The notes beneath the pieces are model-generated. The model was not told the DNA's origin. It did not search any database and saw only the letters and a program-made list of their open reading frames with translations. A stretch of DNA of 64,000 bases from Lachnospiraceae bacterium (lineage in GTDB: Bacteria; Bacillota; Clostridia; Lachnospirales; Lachnospiraceae). Shown one piece after another: positions 46,864 through 56,851 of the stretch. Position numbers and translations under genes: made by a program. Numbering within the stretch: position 1 is the first letter of the stretch; the number at the start of each line of letters is the position of its first letter. The stretch covers positions 1 to 64,000 of the forward strand of contig JAFQVJ010000011.1 in the NCBI GenBank assembly GCA_017408025.1. The letters run 5' to 3'.

Positions 46864-47310
46864 CTACTGTTCAAACACTATCCCTGTAATTACATCATTC
46901 TTATCACGAATGATTTTGCCAACGAAATTCACATACGGATTGACATAATATTGATTATTAGAGTCTGTGGCTATATTGTATGTATTATTTGATTTTTCAC
47001 TAATTTCTCCCGAATCCTCATTAAATTTATAACCATAAAAGGTTTCAGATTTATTAGTTTTAACAAGTATTCCTATTTTTTCATCAGCAAACTTCTTTAT
47101 GACATTAAGCACCTCACTGCCAGACACTGTTGCACCATCATATATAACCTTGTCACTTTCCACAAATTCTGAATTGAGCTTATTTATTTGATTTGCTCCA
47201 TTCGCCGCTGTATCCTTTGCCTCTCTTGATATAAAAAATCCCAATGATATAACAACGCAGGTTATAATCGTTCCTGCTGCCAAAATCAACCCTTTCAAAC
47301 TGTTTTCCAT
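46864..47310 (-). CDS. Tad-locus pilin-like protein 1
   Basis: 148 residues. The N-terminal helix MENSLKGLILAAGTIITCVVISLGFF is followed by a polar domain (VESDKVIYDGATVSGSEVLNVIKKFADEKIGILVKTNKSETFYGYKF) that looks like a beta-rich pilin head. AAAGGAG precedes the ATG. First of four small one-helix proteins after the ATPase and membrane genes. No classical prepilin cleavage site is seen. Confidence 0.65.
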   Translation of the reverse strand: MENSLKGLILAAGTIITCVVISLGFFISREAKDTAANGANQINKLNSEFVESDKVIYDGATVSGSEVLNVIKKFADEKIGILVKTNKSETFYGYKFNEDSGEISEKSNNTYNIATDSNNQYYVNPYVNFVGKIIRDKNDVITGIVFEQ

Positions 47311-47336
47311 AAAATATTATCTCCTTTCTCATACAT

Positions 47337-48944
47337 TTATAGTTGCATCCCATTTATGGACATTTGATTCATGCCTTCTACAACAAATGGAATAATAAGC
47401 TTTACAATAACGACCATACAAATTGGTATAAAAGATAGAAACTTTCCTATGGCGCCTCTTTGCTCAATATAAAAGCTGTTATCCTGTTTATGCTTTTCGA
47501 TATAATATTGTCTATCAGTTTCTATGTCTTCAAATGCTTTATGAATGTACATATCATCACATGCAATAAATCCATCAATTATTCGATTAAAAGGTAAAAA
47601 ATCTGACTTATCCTTATATTCTTTGAACACGGCCATTCCCTTGTAAGACAGCTTATCACTTATCTCTTCTATCTGCTGTCTAAAGCTGTTGGCAAATCTT
47701 TCAAGCTGTAGTAATATCTGGTCTATAGTTATTCTGTCTGCATGCATCAGCATTAAAATGATCCCCTGAAACCTGATAATCTCGCTTTCTCGTTCCATCA
47801 TCATCAGTTGCTTTTTTAAACGTATCATTATAAGCTGACCATAATATACGAAAACATAGCCAGCTACTGCAAACAACAGTGAAATTACCCCGAATCCAAT
47901 GGTAAATGCTAATACCATTGTAATCGCTGCTGTTATAAGTGAAGATGTAAATCTGTTGACACAAAACTCATCAATATTATAATGATATCCCACTGATTTA
48001 AGTAACTTGTCAAACTTCATCATCCTTTTAATATTTCTATTCATATACCATGTAATTACATTTTTTATGGATTTATTTTTCATAAGACGCAGTAGCCATT
48101 TTTTCTTCTGACCATATGACGTTGCCGGATACTTAAGACTCATTATAAGCTGATATATAACTAAAGATAAAACCGTCAGTAATATAGTTATCAATGTACC
48201 TGTTTTGCCGTCGTAGCTTTCGGCAAGCTCAGGCATATTTGATTTACCCCACAATTCTATAGGTTTTATACAGAAAATAGGTACTATACATATACCACCA
48301 AGTCCCATAAAGGTGTTATCAACATTCTTTTTCTTCAATAGTTCAAGATGTATATCCTCCTTAAGATATCCAAGATTTTTAATAAACAATGAACCTTTCT
48401 CATCCTTCTTGTCGCCATACTTCATTACAGATTCACATAAAGAATAAAATGTCAGAAAAAAATGGTTGGGCGACAACTCCTGATAATCGCAGTTCTCCTT
48501 CATATAGCTCTCTCTCAGATAATCATATATTAGCTGTCCATGAATTGCCATAACATGGTCGCTTTCTCCTATTGCATCCAATATTGCTTCTTCCAGCATA
48601 CCATCAAATTGAAAACGAAACTTTACTGCCTCTATGAATTTCAGCATATTTTCAAGTAGTTTGGTTTCAAGTCGTTCCAACTGCTTATGCAAAAAAGCAT
48701 TTCCAACAAAATACACTGTAGCAAATATTATCAGCACCACATATGGTTCTATGTCTGAAAAATAAACTAAAAGCATTATCATCACTCCCGACAATAAAAC
48801 CATTTTTATCAGTTCTTGTACTGTTTTGTATATAACTGATTGCCTGTCCGCCGGATACAATATTGTTATTCGGCCTTCTATCCTAGAAATGATGCCCGAT
48901 GTTATAAAGAAACGACTACACAGCTTGTATATTATATTTTTCAT
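47337..48944 (-). CDS. Tad-type inner-membrane platform protein (TadB/TadC-like)
   Basis: 535 residues with about six membrane helices in pairs (about 48-90, 250-280, 345-385 and one near the C-terminus) separated by cytosolic helical segments. The C-terminal part (FQGIILMLMHADRITIDQILLQLERFANSFRQQIEEI...) is like the GspF/TadC domain. It is twice as long as one TadB or TadC, so it may combine both roles. GGAGG lies 6 nt before the ATG, inside the upstream ATPase gene (29-bp overlap). Confidence 0.7.
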   Translation of the reverse strand: MKNIIYKLCSRFFITSGIISRIEGRITILYPADRQSVIYKTVQELIKMVLLSGVMIMLLVYFSDIEPYVVLIIFATVYFVGNAFLHKQLERLETKLLENMLKFIEAVKFRFQFDGMLEEAILDAIGESDHVMAIHGQLIYDYLRESYMKENCDYQELSPNHFFLTFYSLCESVMKYGDKKDEKGSLFIKNLGYLKEDIHLELLKKKNVDNTFMGLGGICIVPIFCIKPIELWGKSNMPELAESYDGKTGTLITILLTVLSLVIYQLIMSLKYPATSYGQKKKWLLRLMKNKSIKNVITWYMNRNIKRMMKFDKLLKSVGYHYNIDEFCVNRFTSSLITAAITMVLAFTIGFGVISLLFAVAGYVFVYYGQLIMIRLKKQLMMMERESEIIRFQGIILMLMHADRITIDQILLQLERFANSFRQQIEEISDKLSYKGMAVFKEYKDKSDFLPFNRIIDGFIACDDMYIHKAFEDIETDRQYYIEKHKQDNSFYIEQRGAIGKFLSFIPICMVVIVKLIIPFVVEGMNQMSINGMQL

Positions 48945-50481
48945 TGAACGCCTCCCTATCTTGTTTACTCATATGTTTTTTCATATCAGTCATGACATTC
49001 TCAGAGAATCCTCCTACAAGCATGTATCCATCTTCACCATATCTGATAATATCCTCGATCCTATAGCCTCTGTCACTATCATCCTTTACTATCTCAGATA
49101 TTCTCTCAATATACCTGTGACCATATATATCCTTCTCAACATGGATATCAAACCGAACTGCATCTACAACCTGCTCAAGTGCTATCTTTTCATTGTTGAA
49201 GCTACCACTTATAATCAACGCATTTCTCATGTATTTAATAAGATTTTCCGTTGTCTTTGCATGATGCGTAAATATAGTAAATAGTGAACCTACCTGAGAC
49301 ATCTGAATCATCCATGCAGCCACGTCATTGCTGGCAATCTCACCTAAGATATTTACCACACCATCAGTTTTTTTCTGAATATCTAATCCTTCTTGTCCTG
49401 ATACATACTCAGTTTCCTGAAAAGTCAGTATATTTCGGTCGGGGTATATGTCTCTCAAATGCAATTCGAATGCCATTTCCTGAATTCTCAAAGTATAAGC
49501 AGCAGGTATGTAGTCTATAAGACTCATAAGCAAAGTGGTTTTTCCTGTTCCCTGGGCTCCAGTAATTGCACTGACCTGACAACCTCTTATAATATATTTC
49601 AGAATCTCTTCTACAAGTTCCCATCCTCTGTCAGTTATAAGTTCACTGACTGCTTTGCGTTCAATGGTATCAAACTTTCTCACAAAGAAAGCAAAGCTTT
49701 CTGAAAACGAAGGTCTTACTACCACCACTCTTGAGTGATCCTTCATTTCATTAACTATATAACCTTTGGATTTTGACAATTGTCCTGGAGAGCCATAACG
49801 ATATATATTCATACATATTCGTTCCAGTTCCATCTCACTCTCGAAGGTAAGACAGGACACATGCACATTCATACCTTTGTACAATAACCAAACACTGTTA
49901 TAATTTCCTTCTTTTCCTGATACACCACCGGATACGCCCTCAATTTTCATATCACGCATATCATCTATAACACCTAATCCTTTGTATTGGCTGTAAACAC
50001 GTTGTGTAAGTACATCCAGTCGCTCACCAGCGGTCAGATATATATTCATCTGCGAATACACTTCTTCGATATCATCATCATTTATAGATAATCCATCATA
50101 TATATCATATTTTTTGCCAGATATACACATTTCCAACAATTCTGCCAGCGCCATATCTCCATGTTCATTCATCATGTGATAAAGCAATATATCAAATTTA
50201 TCTCTGGATGTAAGCTTATCAACCCTGCTAAATGGTATGTACAATTCATAATTCTTCACTTCTGGAACAAGCTTTGAAGATATAATGTTTTTTATAGTCT
50301 GTTTAACGTAAGTCTTCGCATGCACATCTCCTATACCACAATTTCTAAGAGCCGCTCTAAGCTCACTCTTTTTTGCCCGCAGATTAGCAATCTCTATCTC
50401 ACTGAGACCATTTTCATATAAATTAGTTCGCAATATACCATTTATTTCTTCACTGACCAGTTCCACTAGTGTGTTAATCAT
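48916..50481 (-). CDS. cpaF: Tad/CpaF-family secretion ATPase
   Basis: 521 residues. Type II/IV secretion ATPase: Walker A AITGAQGTGKTTLLMSL (about 317-333), Asp box and arginine segment around LRIQEMAFELHLRDIYPDRNILTFQETE, and the conserved His in TIFTHHAKTTENLIKYMRNAL. It powers pilus assembly at the inner membrane. Two upstream in-frame Mets exist, but AAGG(T) is placed for the ATG at 50481, 4 bp after the stop of the preceding gene. The frame overlaps the membrane platform gene at its 3' end. Confidence 0.85.
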   Translation of the reverse strand: MINTLVELVSEEINGILRTNLYENGLSEIEIANLRAKKSELRAALRNCGIGDVHAKTYVKQTIKNIISSKLVPEVKNYELYIPFSRVDKLTSRDKFDILLYHMMNEHGDMALAELLEMCISGKKYDIYDGLSINDDDIEEVYSQMNIYLTAGERLDVLTQRVYSQYKGLGVIDDMRDMKIEGVSGGVSGKEGNYNSVWLLYKGMNVHVSCLTFESEMELERICMNIYRYGSPGQLSKSKGYIVNEMKDHSRVVVVRPSFSESFAFFVRKFDTIERKAVSELITDRGWELVEEILKYIIRGCQVSAITGAQGTGKTTLLMSLIDYIPAAYTLRIQEMAFELHLRDIYPDRNILTFQETEYVSGQEGLDIQKKTDGVVNILGEIASNDVAAWMIQMSQVGSLFTIFTHHAKTTENLIKYMRNALIISGSFNNEKIALEQVVDAVRFDIHVEKDIYGHRYIERISEIVKDDSDRGYRIEDIIRYGEDGYMLVGGFSENVMTDMKKHMSKQDREAFNEKYNIQAV

Positions 50482-50485
50482 CTTG

Positions 50486-51307
50486 CTACCTTCTTGACGC
50501 TTCTCTTGTTTCATCATAACCAGCCCTTCTCAGAATCATGTCTGTAGCTCTATACACACCGTTTACAAATGCAAAATTATTGTCTGTCCGTCTTACAGAA
50601 ATCTGCTTAGATAAAAACGGAACCAGACTGCCTTCGTTCATAGCATCGTGAAATTTTATATTATATGGAATCGCTGCAACCCTGTCCCTATTAATATTAT
50701 ATTTTTTGCAAATATCTAAAACACTTTCACTGGAACCATCATCATATTTTCCAATTAAAAAAACTGCTTTCTTCATGATATTGTCACTTAACATCAGCTT
50801 TTCTACATTCATTCCCTGGCAGATATTGATAACAACCATATCTGCATGAGACAATAATTTTTTGGTAACTGCTTTATCACCATTGACACAATCAATAAAA
50901 TTATATCCTCCTACTTCATTCATCAATGTCATAATCTTCTTTGCATTAGACATAAGTTCTCTGTCACTAAGCCCTGACTTGATCCTCTTTGAAGTAGGAA
51001 TATATCCCATGTATGTATTCTTAATAGGCAATACGTTATCCTTCAAATCAGACAGGTCTATTTCCTTCAACTGGCTTTTATCCAGTAAATCGTCTATCCC
51101 TTTTTGATTGTAATAAGAATACTCTTCCATAATGAGATTAGTCTGTCTCTTTCCTTCAAATACATCATCGATAGGTCTACTACAATTATCAAGCTGCATC
51201 ACTATTCCCTTTACAGAATATATAAGTGATGACATAACACTTACAGCGAGCATGTTTCCCGATGTGGCACATCGCCCCTGGGACTCACTCCAGAAAACAA
51301 TATTCAT
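50486..51307 (-). CDS. TadZ/CpaE-like ParA-family protein with degenerate P-loop
   Basis: 273 residues from the ATG at 51307 (AGGAGG four nt upstream); a longer frame adds an unlikely hydrophobic leader. It begins MNIVFWSESQGRCATSGNMLAVSV: the position and hydrophobic strand match the deviant Walker A of ParA/MinD/TadZ, but both lysines are missing, so ATP hydrolysis is doubtful. HADMVVINICQGMNVEKLML and AAIPYNIKFHDAMNEGSLVPFL are the later ParA-like strands. TadZ proteins place the Tad machine at the cell pole. First gene of the locus. Confidence 0.7.
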   Translation of the reverse strand: MNIVFWSESQGRCATSGNMLAVSVMSSLIYSVKGIVMQLDNCSRPIDDVFEGKRQTNLIMEEYSYYNQKGIDDLLDKSQLKEIDLSDLKDNVLPIKNTYMGYIPTSKRIKSGLSDRELMSNAKKIMTLMNEVGGYNFIDCVNGDKAVTKKLLSHADMVVINICQGMNVEKLMLSDNIMKKAVFLIGKYDDGSSESVLDICKKYNINRDRVAAIPYNIKFHDAMNEGSLVPFLSKQISVRRTDNNFAFVNGVYRATDMILRRAGYDETREASRR

Positions 51308-51394
51308 CGTTCCTCCTGTTCCACAGTAATAAATTTGGGGGATTTTTGTTAAAAGAATTAAAATCAAAATTAAATAAAAAATAAAGACACTTAT

Positions 51395-51423
51395 ATCATA
51401 CTCCAAATTTTTTAATTTGTAAA
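51395..51423 (-). promoter_or_regulatory. Candidate promoter of the Tad locus
   Basis: Minus strand TTTACA (51418-51423), 17-bp spacer, TATGAT (51395-51400), about 88 bp before the first gene. Confidence 0.55.
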
Positions 51424-51459
51424 TAGGACAAAAAAATTAGATTTAACATGTTGTTCACG

Positions 51460-51488
51460 TTGATTTTTGTTTTAATATGTATTAAAAT
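51460..51488 (+). promoter_or_regulatory. Promoter of pyrBI
   Basis: TTGATT (51460-51465), 17-bp spacer, TAAAAT (51483-51488). The leader of about 35 nt leaves no room for a PyrR attenuator. Confidence 0.65.
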
Positions 51489-51530
51489 AGCGACAGTATA
51501 TAAAGCATCTTCATGCGGAAAGGACATATC

Positions 51531-52457
51531 ATGAGACATTTGTTAAATCCGTTGGATTTCTCAGTCGAAGAGACAGCAAGGCTTCTGGATCTCGCTACTG
51601 ATATTGAAAGAAATCGCGACAAATACAAGGATATTTGCAAGGGCAAAAAGATTGCCACATTATTTTACGAGCCAAGTACTCGTACCCGTCTTAGTTTCGA
51701 AGCTGCCATGATTAATCTTGGTGGTTCTGCTTTAGGTTTTTCATCAGCAAGTTCAAGTTCAGCATCAAAAGGTGAAAGTGTTTCCGATACAATTCGTATG
51801 GTTTCATGCTACGCAGATATATGTGCAATGCGTCATCCTAAGGAGGGTGCACCTACTGTTGCATCCCTCAAATCACGTATCCCTGTTGTAAACGCAGGTG
51901 ATGGTGGACACCAGCACCCAACACAGACTCTTACTGATATGATGACAATTCGTTCTTTAAAGGGAAGACTTGACAATCTTACTATTGGTTTCTGTGGCGA
52001 CTTAAAATTTGGTCGTACAGTTCACTCTCTCATTGAGTCACTTGTACGTTATCCAAATGTAAAGTTTATACTTATATCACCACCTGAGCTTCGCGTCCCA
52101 AGCTATATCCGCGAAGACGTTCTGGAGGCCAATAACATCCCATACAAGGAAGTTACAAGCATGGAGGAATCTCTTCCTGAGCTTGATATCCTCTATATGA
52201 CAAGAGTTCAACAGGAGCGTTTCTTCAATGAAGCTGAATATCTTCGTCTCAGAGACACATATATCCTTGATAAGGCGAAGATGGCACTTGCTAATAAGGA
52301 CATGCTGGTTCTCCATCCTCTTCCAAGGGTAAATGAAATCTCTGTTGAAGTCGATGACGACCCACGTGCTGCTTATTTCAAACAGGTTCAGTACGGTGTA
52401 TATGTAAGAATGGCAATCATCCTTACCCTTTTAGGTTTGGACAAAGAAGTACAGTAG
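51531..52457 (+). CDS. pyrB: Aspartate carbamoyltransferase, catalytic subunit
   Basis: 308 residues, normal length. Carbamoyl-phosphate motif [16 protein letters not shown], catalytic segment [22 protein letters not shown], aspartate site VQQERF and HPLPRVNEI. It makes carbamoyl-aspartate in pyrimidine synthesis. The frame opens at 51513, but AAAGGAC lies just before the ATG at 51531, giving [10 protein letters not shown]. Followed after 13 bp by pyrI, so the enzyme is the regulated dodecamer type. Confidence 0.95.
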   Translation: MRHLLNPLDFSVEETARLLDLATDIERNRDKYKDICKGKKIATLFYEPSTRTRLSFEAAMINLGGSALGFSSASSSSASKGESVSDTIRMVSCYADICAMRHPKEGAPTVASLKSRIPVVNAGDGGHQHPTQTLTDMMTIRSLKGRLDNLTIGFCGDLKFGRTVHSLIESLVRYPNVKFILISPPELRVPSYIREDVLEANNIPYKEVTSMEESLPELDILYMTRVQQERFFNEAEYLRLRDTYILDKAKMALANKDMLVLHPLPRVNEISVEVDDDPRAAYFKQVQYGVYVRMAIILTLLGLDKEVQ

Positions 52458-52470
52458 AAAGGGGAACACT

Positions 52471-52899
52471 ATGTTAAACGTAGGAAGCATAAAAGAAGGA
52501 TTTGTCCTTGACCATATCAAAGCCGGCAAATCTATGGAAATATATCATTACCTTGGTCTTGATAAGCTAGATTGTCAGGTTGCTATCATCAAGAATGCAA
52601 AGAGCAACAAGATGGGCCATAAGGATATTATCAAGATCGAATGTCCTATCGATGTAATCAACTTAGATGTGCTTGGTTACATTGACCACAATATCACTGT
52701 CAATATAATCCACGATTCTGCAATCGTAGACAAACAGAAGCTCACACTTCCAAAGTCTATGAAAAACGTACTTAAATGTGTGAATCCAAGATGTATTACT
52801 TCTATTGAGCAGGAGCTTGATCAGATATTCATTCTCACTGACGAAAAAAAGAAGGTTTACAGATGTCGCTATTGTGAAGAGAAATACAATAAGCTGTAA
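52471..52899 (+). CDS. pyrI: Aspartate carbamoyltransferase, regulatory subunit
   Basis: 142 residues. N-terminal nucleotide-binding domain (MLNVGSIKEGFVLDHIKAGKSMEIYHYL) and C-terminal zinc domain with four cysteines in CVNPRC and CRYC. It binds CTP/ATP and gives feedback control to PyrB. Directly after pyrB; a strong terminator follows. Confidence 0.95.
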   Translation: MLNVGSIKEGFVLDHIKAGKSMEIYHYLGLDKLDCQVAIIKNAKSNKMGHKDIIKIECPIDVINLDVLGYIDHNITVNIIHDSAIVDKQKLTLPKSMKNVLKCVNPRCITSIEQELDQIFILTDEKKKVYRCRYCEEKYNKL

Positions 52900-52923
52900 G
52901 ATCAAAAGTAATCTAGAAGTGGC

Positions 52924-52964
52924 AATAGCCTCGCAATCCAACATCTTGTTGGTGCGAGGCTATT
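52924..52964 (+). terminator. Intrinsic terminator after pyrI
   Basis: 12-bp stem AATAGCCTCGCA / TGCGAGGCTATT with an inner CCAACA / TGTTGG stem, followed by ATTTTG. Confidence 0.8.
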
Positions 52965-53030
52965 ATTTTGCCCTATACTTAATCCAGTATTTCCTATCAT
53001 ATCCTTTAATCGTCAACAGCTTGACGATTT

Positions 53031-55043
53031 CTATTCTAATTCAAATGCACCAGTATACAGCTGATAATATACACCCTTCTTGGCGATAAGCTGGTCATGG
53101 TCGCCTCGCTCAATGATTCGTCCATGGTCGAGAACCATAATTGCCTTACTATTTCTAACTGTTGAAAGACGATGTGCGATTACAAATACGGTTCTGCCAT
53201 TCATCAGATTATCCATACCATCCTGAACCAGTGCTTCTGTTCTGGTATCAATAGAAGATGTTGCCTCGTCAAGAATCATAACTGGCGGATCTGCTACCGC
53301 TGCTCTGGCGATAGATATAAGCTGTCGCTGTCCCTGTGATAGGCTTGCTCCATTACCTGTAAGCATAGTGTTATATCCCTCAGGCAATCTTGTGATGAAA
53401 CTGTGCGCATTGGCAAGCTTTGCTGCTGCGATACATTCTTCATCTGTAGCATCAAGACAACCATATCTGATATTGTCCATAACTGTTCCTGTGAAGAGAT
53501 TTACCTCCTGAAGAACTACACCGAGAGAACGTCTAAGGTCTGCCTTCTTGATTTTATTTATATTGATGCCATCATATCTAATCTTTCCGTCTGGAATATC
53601 ATAAAATCTGTTTATAAGATTTGTGATAGTAGTCTTTCCTGCACCTGTAGCTCCTACAAAGGCTATCTTCTGACCCGGCTTAGCATAAAGAGAAATATCG
53701 TTAAGAACCAGCTTCTCCTCTGTGTATCCAAAGTCAACATTCTCAAGCTGCACATCACCCTTAAGCTCTGTATATGTTGTAGTACCATCTGCTGCATGGA
53801 AATGCTTCCAAGCCCACATACCTGTATGTTTCTCTGTCTCAACTATGTTTCCATTTGCATCTTTTTCTGCATTCACAAGTGTTACATAGCCTTCATCCTG
53901 CTCAGGCTCTTCATCTATAAGCTCAAATACACGACTTGCACCAGCAAGACCCATAGCAATGATAGCTACCTGATTTGAAATCTGAGCTACAGTCTGTGAC
54001 AGCTGTCTTGACATTCCAAGGAAGGTTACTACTATACCTATACTCAGTTTGTCTACACCAAAAAGGTAAACGTTCGATACTTCAAGGTACACCAAGATAG
54101 AACCAATCAGTGCCAATGACACATACATTATATTTCCGATATTACCCAGGATAGGCATAAGGATATTAGCGTTCCTATTTGCCTTCTCACTTACCTCAAA
54201 GAGCTCCTCGTTAATTTTATCAAAATCTTCCTTGCTCTGTGTTTCGTGACAGAAAACCTTTACTACCTTCTGCCCCTCCATCATCTCTTCTACAAAGCCT
54301 TCCTCTGCTGCCAAAGCTCTCTGCTGTGCCATCATATATTTTGAGCTGGAACCAGCCACCTTGCCTGATACCTTCAACATTATAAGAACAAATGCAGCTA
54401 CCGCCAATGCCAGCCATAGACTGTACTTAAGCATCATTATTATCAATGAGCATACTGTTAATGATGACTGGAATATCAATGGTAAGCTTTGTCCTACCAG
54501 CATTCTTATGGCATCTGTATCATTTGTGTAAGTACTCATGATATCACCATGAGCGTGTGTATCAAAAAACTTTACAGGAAGTGTCTGCATCTTATTGAAC
54601 ATATCATTTCTAAAGTTCATAAGTGTTCTCTGGGTCACAACAGCCATAATTCTTTGGTATGTGAATGACGCTGCTATACCAAATGCAAAAACTACTATCA
54701 TCATAGTAACTATGCCCATAAGGTCGCCCCATACACTGTCCATACCAGCTTCAAAGCCCAATACTTTACCGACTTGTATTCCAGGCGTAATTACATCATC
54801 AATAATCATCTGTGTAGATGCTGATGCTGCAATCGACGTACATGCACTTAACAGGATACATACAGCTACCACTATAAGCTGGTATTTGTGACCATTGAAT
54901 ACATACTTCATCAATCTTCCAAATGTACCTTTTTTTGCCTTTGGCATAGGAGGTCTGCCTGCTCCTTTACCATTTGGCTTGCCGTTCATTGGAGGCATAT
55001 TTTTCATTTCGTCTTTATTCATTTCCTTGTTCGTTTCAGACAT
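53031..55043 (-). CDS. Heterodimeric ABC exporter, catalytic subunit
   Basis: 670 residues. Polar Lys/Pro/Met-rich N-terminal extension (1-40), six-helix exporter domain, an insertion of about 40 residues between membrane domain and NBD (NAEKDANGNIVETEKHTGMWAWKHFHAADGTTT region), then NBD with Walker A GATGAGKTT, signature ASLSQGQRQ, Walker B with Glu (VMILDEATSS) and H-loop IAHRLS. Competent ATPase half of a drug/lipid-type exporter. Starts 3 bp after its partner, AAAGGAGG upstream. Confidence 0.9.
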   Translation of the reverse strand: MSETNKEMNKDEMKNMPPMNGKPNGKGAGRPPMPKAKKGTFGRLMKYVFNGHKYQLIVVAVCILLSACTSIAASASTQMIIDDVITPGIQVGKVLGFEAGMDSVWGDLMGIVTMMIVVFAFGIAASFTYQRIMAVVTQRTLMNFRNDMFNKMQTLPVKFFDTHAHGDIMSTYTNDTDAIRMLVGQSLPLIFQSSLTVCSLIIMMLKYSLWLALAVAAFVLIMLKVSGKVAGSSSKYMMAQQRALAAEEGFVEEMMEGQKVVKVFCHETQSKEDFDKINEELFEVSEKANRNANILMPILGNIGNIMYVSLALIGSILVYLEVSNVYLFGVDKLSIGIVVTFLGMSRQLSQTVAQISNQVAIIAMGLAGASRVFELIDEEPEQDEGYVTLVNAEKDANGNIVETEKHTGMWAWKHFHAADGTTTYTELKGDVQLENVDFGYTEEKLVLNDISLYAKPGQKIAFVGATGAGKTTITNLINRFYDIPDGKIRYDGININKIKKADLRRSLGVVLQEVNLFTGTVMDNIRYGCLDATDEECIAAAKLANAHSFITRLPEGYNTMLTGNGASLSQGQRQLISIARAAVADPPVMILDEATSSIDTRTEALVQDGMDNLMNGRTVFVIAHRLSTVRNSKAIMVLDHGRIIERGDHDQLIAKKGVYYQLYTGAFELE

Positions 55044-55046
55044 TGT

Positions 55047-56783
55047 TTACGCCTCCTTTCCCTTAGTCTGAGTCTCAAAGACCTCAGCATATATTCCGCC
55101 AAGCTTCACAAGCTCATCATGTGTTCCCTGCTCCACTATCTTACCATCATCCATAACGATAATCTTGTCGGCATGCTCAACAGATGAAATTCTCTGAGCT
55201 ATAATAATCTTTGTTGTATCTGGAATCTCTGACTCAAATGCTGCTCTTATAAGACTATCTGTCTTTGTATCTACCGCTGATGTGGAATCATCAAGAATCA
55301 ACACCTTTGGTTTCTTAAGCAATGCTCTGGCTATACAAAGTCTCTGCTTCTGTCCACCAGATACGTTTGTACCACCTCGTTCAATATGAGTATCATATTT
55401 ATCAGGGAAATTCTGTATAAATTCGTCAGCTTGGGCAAGCTTACATACTCTTACAAGCTCCTCGTCTGTTGCATTCTTGTCACCCCAACGAAGATTCTCT
55501 TTTATACTTCCTGAGAATAAAACGTTTTTCTGCAATACAACTGCAACCTCATTTCTAAGAGCTGTCAGGTCATACTGACGTACATCCTTTCCACCTACAA
55601 GGACTCTACCCTCTGTCACATCATAAAGTCTTGATATAAGCTGTATAAGTGATGTCTTTGAGGAACCTGTTCCACCTATAATACCAAGAGTCTCACCAGA
55701 TTTAAGTGTCAGATTTATATCTGATAGGGCATATTTCTCGCTCTTTTCAGAATACTTAAATGAAACATCTTCAAATACAATGTCACCACTTGCCACTTTA
55801 GTAAGACCATTCTCAGGATTCTTAAGCTTACTTTCATGATTTAAAACTTCTACGATACGATTTGCAGATTCTGATGCCATTGTAGTCATAACAAATACCA
55901 TTGAAAGCATCATCATAGATGAAAGTATCTGCACCCCGTATGTAATGAGCTGTGAAAGCTGACCTGTTGATAAATCCCCTGTGTTTGTTGTTACAACAAT
56001 CTGTGAGCCTAAGAAAATCACAAGTGTCATAGTAACATTCATACATACCATCATTATAGGACTGTTAAGTGCCAATATCTTATCTACCTTTGTAAAGCTT
56101 ACGCGCACATCATCAGATGCCTTACTGAACTTCTTCTGCTCATAATCCTCTCTTACAAAGGATTTCACTACTCTTATACCAGCAACATTTTCCTGAACGG
56201 AAGCATTGAGTGCATCATACTGCTTGAATATTCTCTTGAATATAGGCATAACAAACTTTGCTATTCCTATAAGTGCTCCACCTAAGATTGGAACTGCTAT
56301 AACGAATATAACTGCCATCTTTGCATTGATTGTAAATGCCATAACTATAGACATCACCATCATAAACGGTGTTCTGACAGCGATTCTAATAAGCATCTGG
56401 AATGCCTGCTGTACATTTGTAACATCAGTTGTAAGTCTTGTAACCAATGATGATGTAGAAAACCTGTCAATATCTGCAAATGCAAAATTCTGAACCTTAT
56501 AAAAAAGGTCCTGTCTTAAGTTCTTAGCAAAACCACAACCTGCTGTAGCTGCTGCCTTTCCAGCTGATACTCCAAAGAAAAGTGACAGCATTGCCATAGC
56601 TATCAGCACCACTGCATATATTGCAATCTTCTGCGCTGAGATTCCTTTTTCCATGTCGTCTATAAGAGATGCCATGATAAGTGGAATGATACATTCAAGT
56701 ATTACCTCTATTGAGACAAATACTGGCGATAAAATAGTAGGACGTTTATACTGTCTTATTCTACTAGCCAAACTTTTAATCAT
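55047..56783 (-). CDS. Heterodimeric ABC exporter, degenerate-site subunit
   Basis: 578 residues. Six-helix exporter domain plus NBD. Walker A reads GGTGSSKTS (Ser for the last Gly), Walker B VLILDDSTSAVD has Asp for the catalytic Glu and the switch His is Gln (IIAQRISS), so this half is not expected to hydrolyse ATP. The signature NVSGGQKQRL is intact and serves the partner's site. Second gene of the MarR operon. Confidence 0.9.
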   Translation of the reverse strand: MIKSLASRIRQYKRPTILSPVFVSIEVILECIIPLIMASLIDDMEKGISAQKIAIYAVVLIAMAMLSLFFGVSAGKAAATAGCGFAKNLRQDLFYKVQNFAFADIDRFSTSSLVTRLTTDVTNVQQAFQMLIRIAVRTPFMMVMSIVMAFTINAKMAVIFVIAVPILGGALIGIAKFVMPIFKRIFKQYDALNASVQENVAGIRVVKSFVREDYEQKKFSKASDDVRVSFTKVDKILALNSPIMMVCMNVTMTLVIFLGSQIVVTTNTGDLSTGQLSQLITYGVQILSSMMMLSMVFVMTTMASESANRIVEVLNHESKLKNPENGLTKVASGDIVFEDVSFKYSEKSEKYALSDINLTLKSGETLGIIGGTGSSKTSLIQLISRLYDVTEGRVLVGGKDVRQYDLTALRNEVAVVLQKNVLFSGSIKENLRWGDKNATDEELVRVCKLAQADEFIQNFPDKYDTHIERGGTNVSGGQKQRLCIARALLKKPKVLILDDSTSAVDTKTDSLIRAAFESEIPDTTKIIIAQRISSVEHADKIIVMDDGKIVEQGTHDELVKLGGIYAEVFETQTKGKEA

Positions 56784-56851
56784 ACTCTTTTACTCCTTCT
56801 TTCTGTATTTATATTTCTATGTAATCAGATTTACTGCTGATTCCTTTTTTT

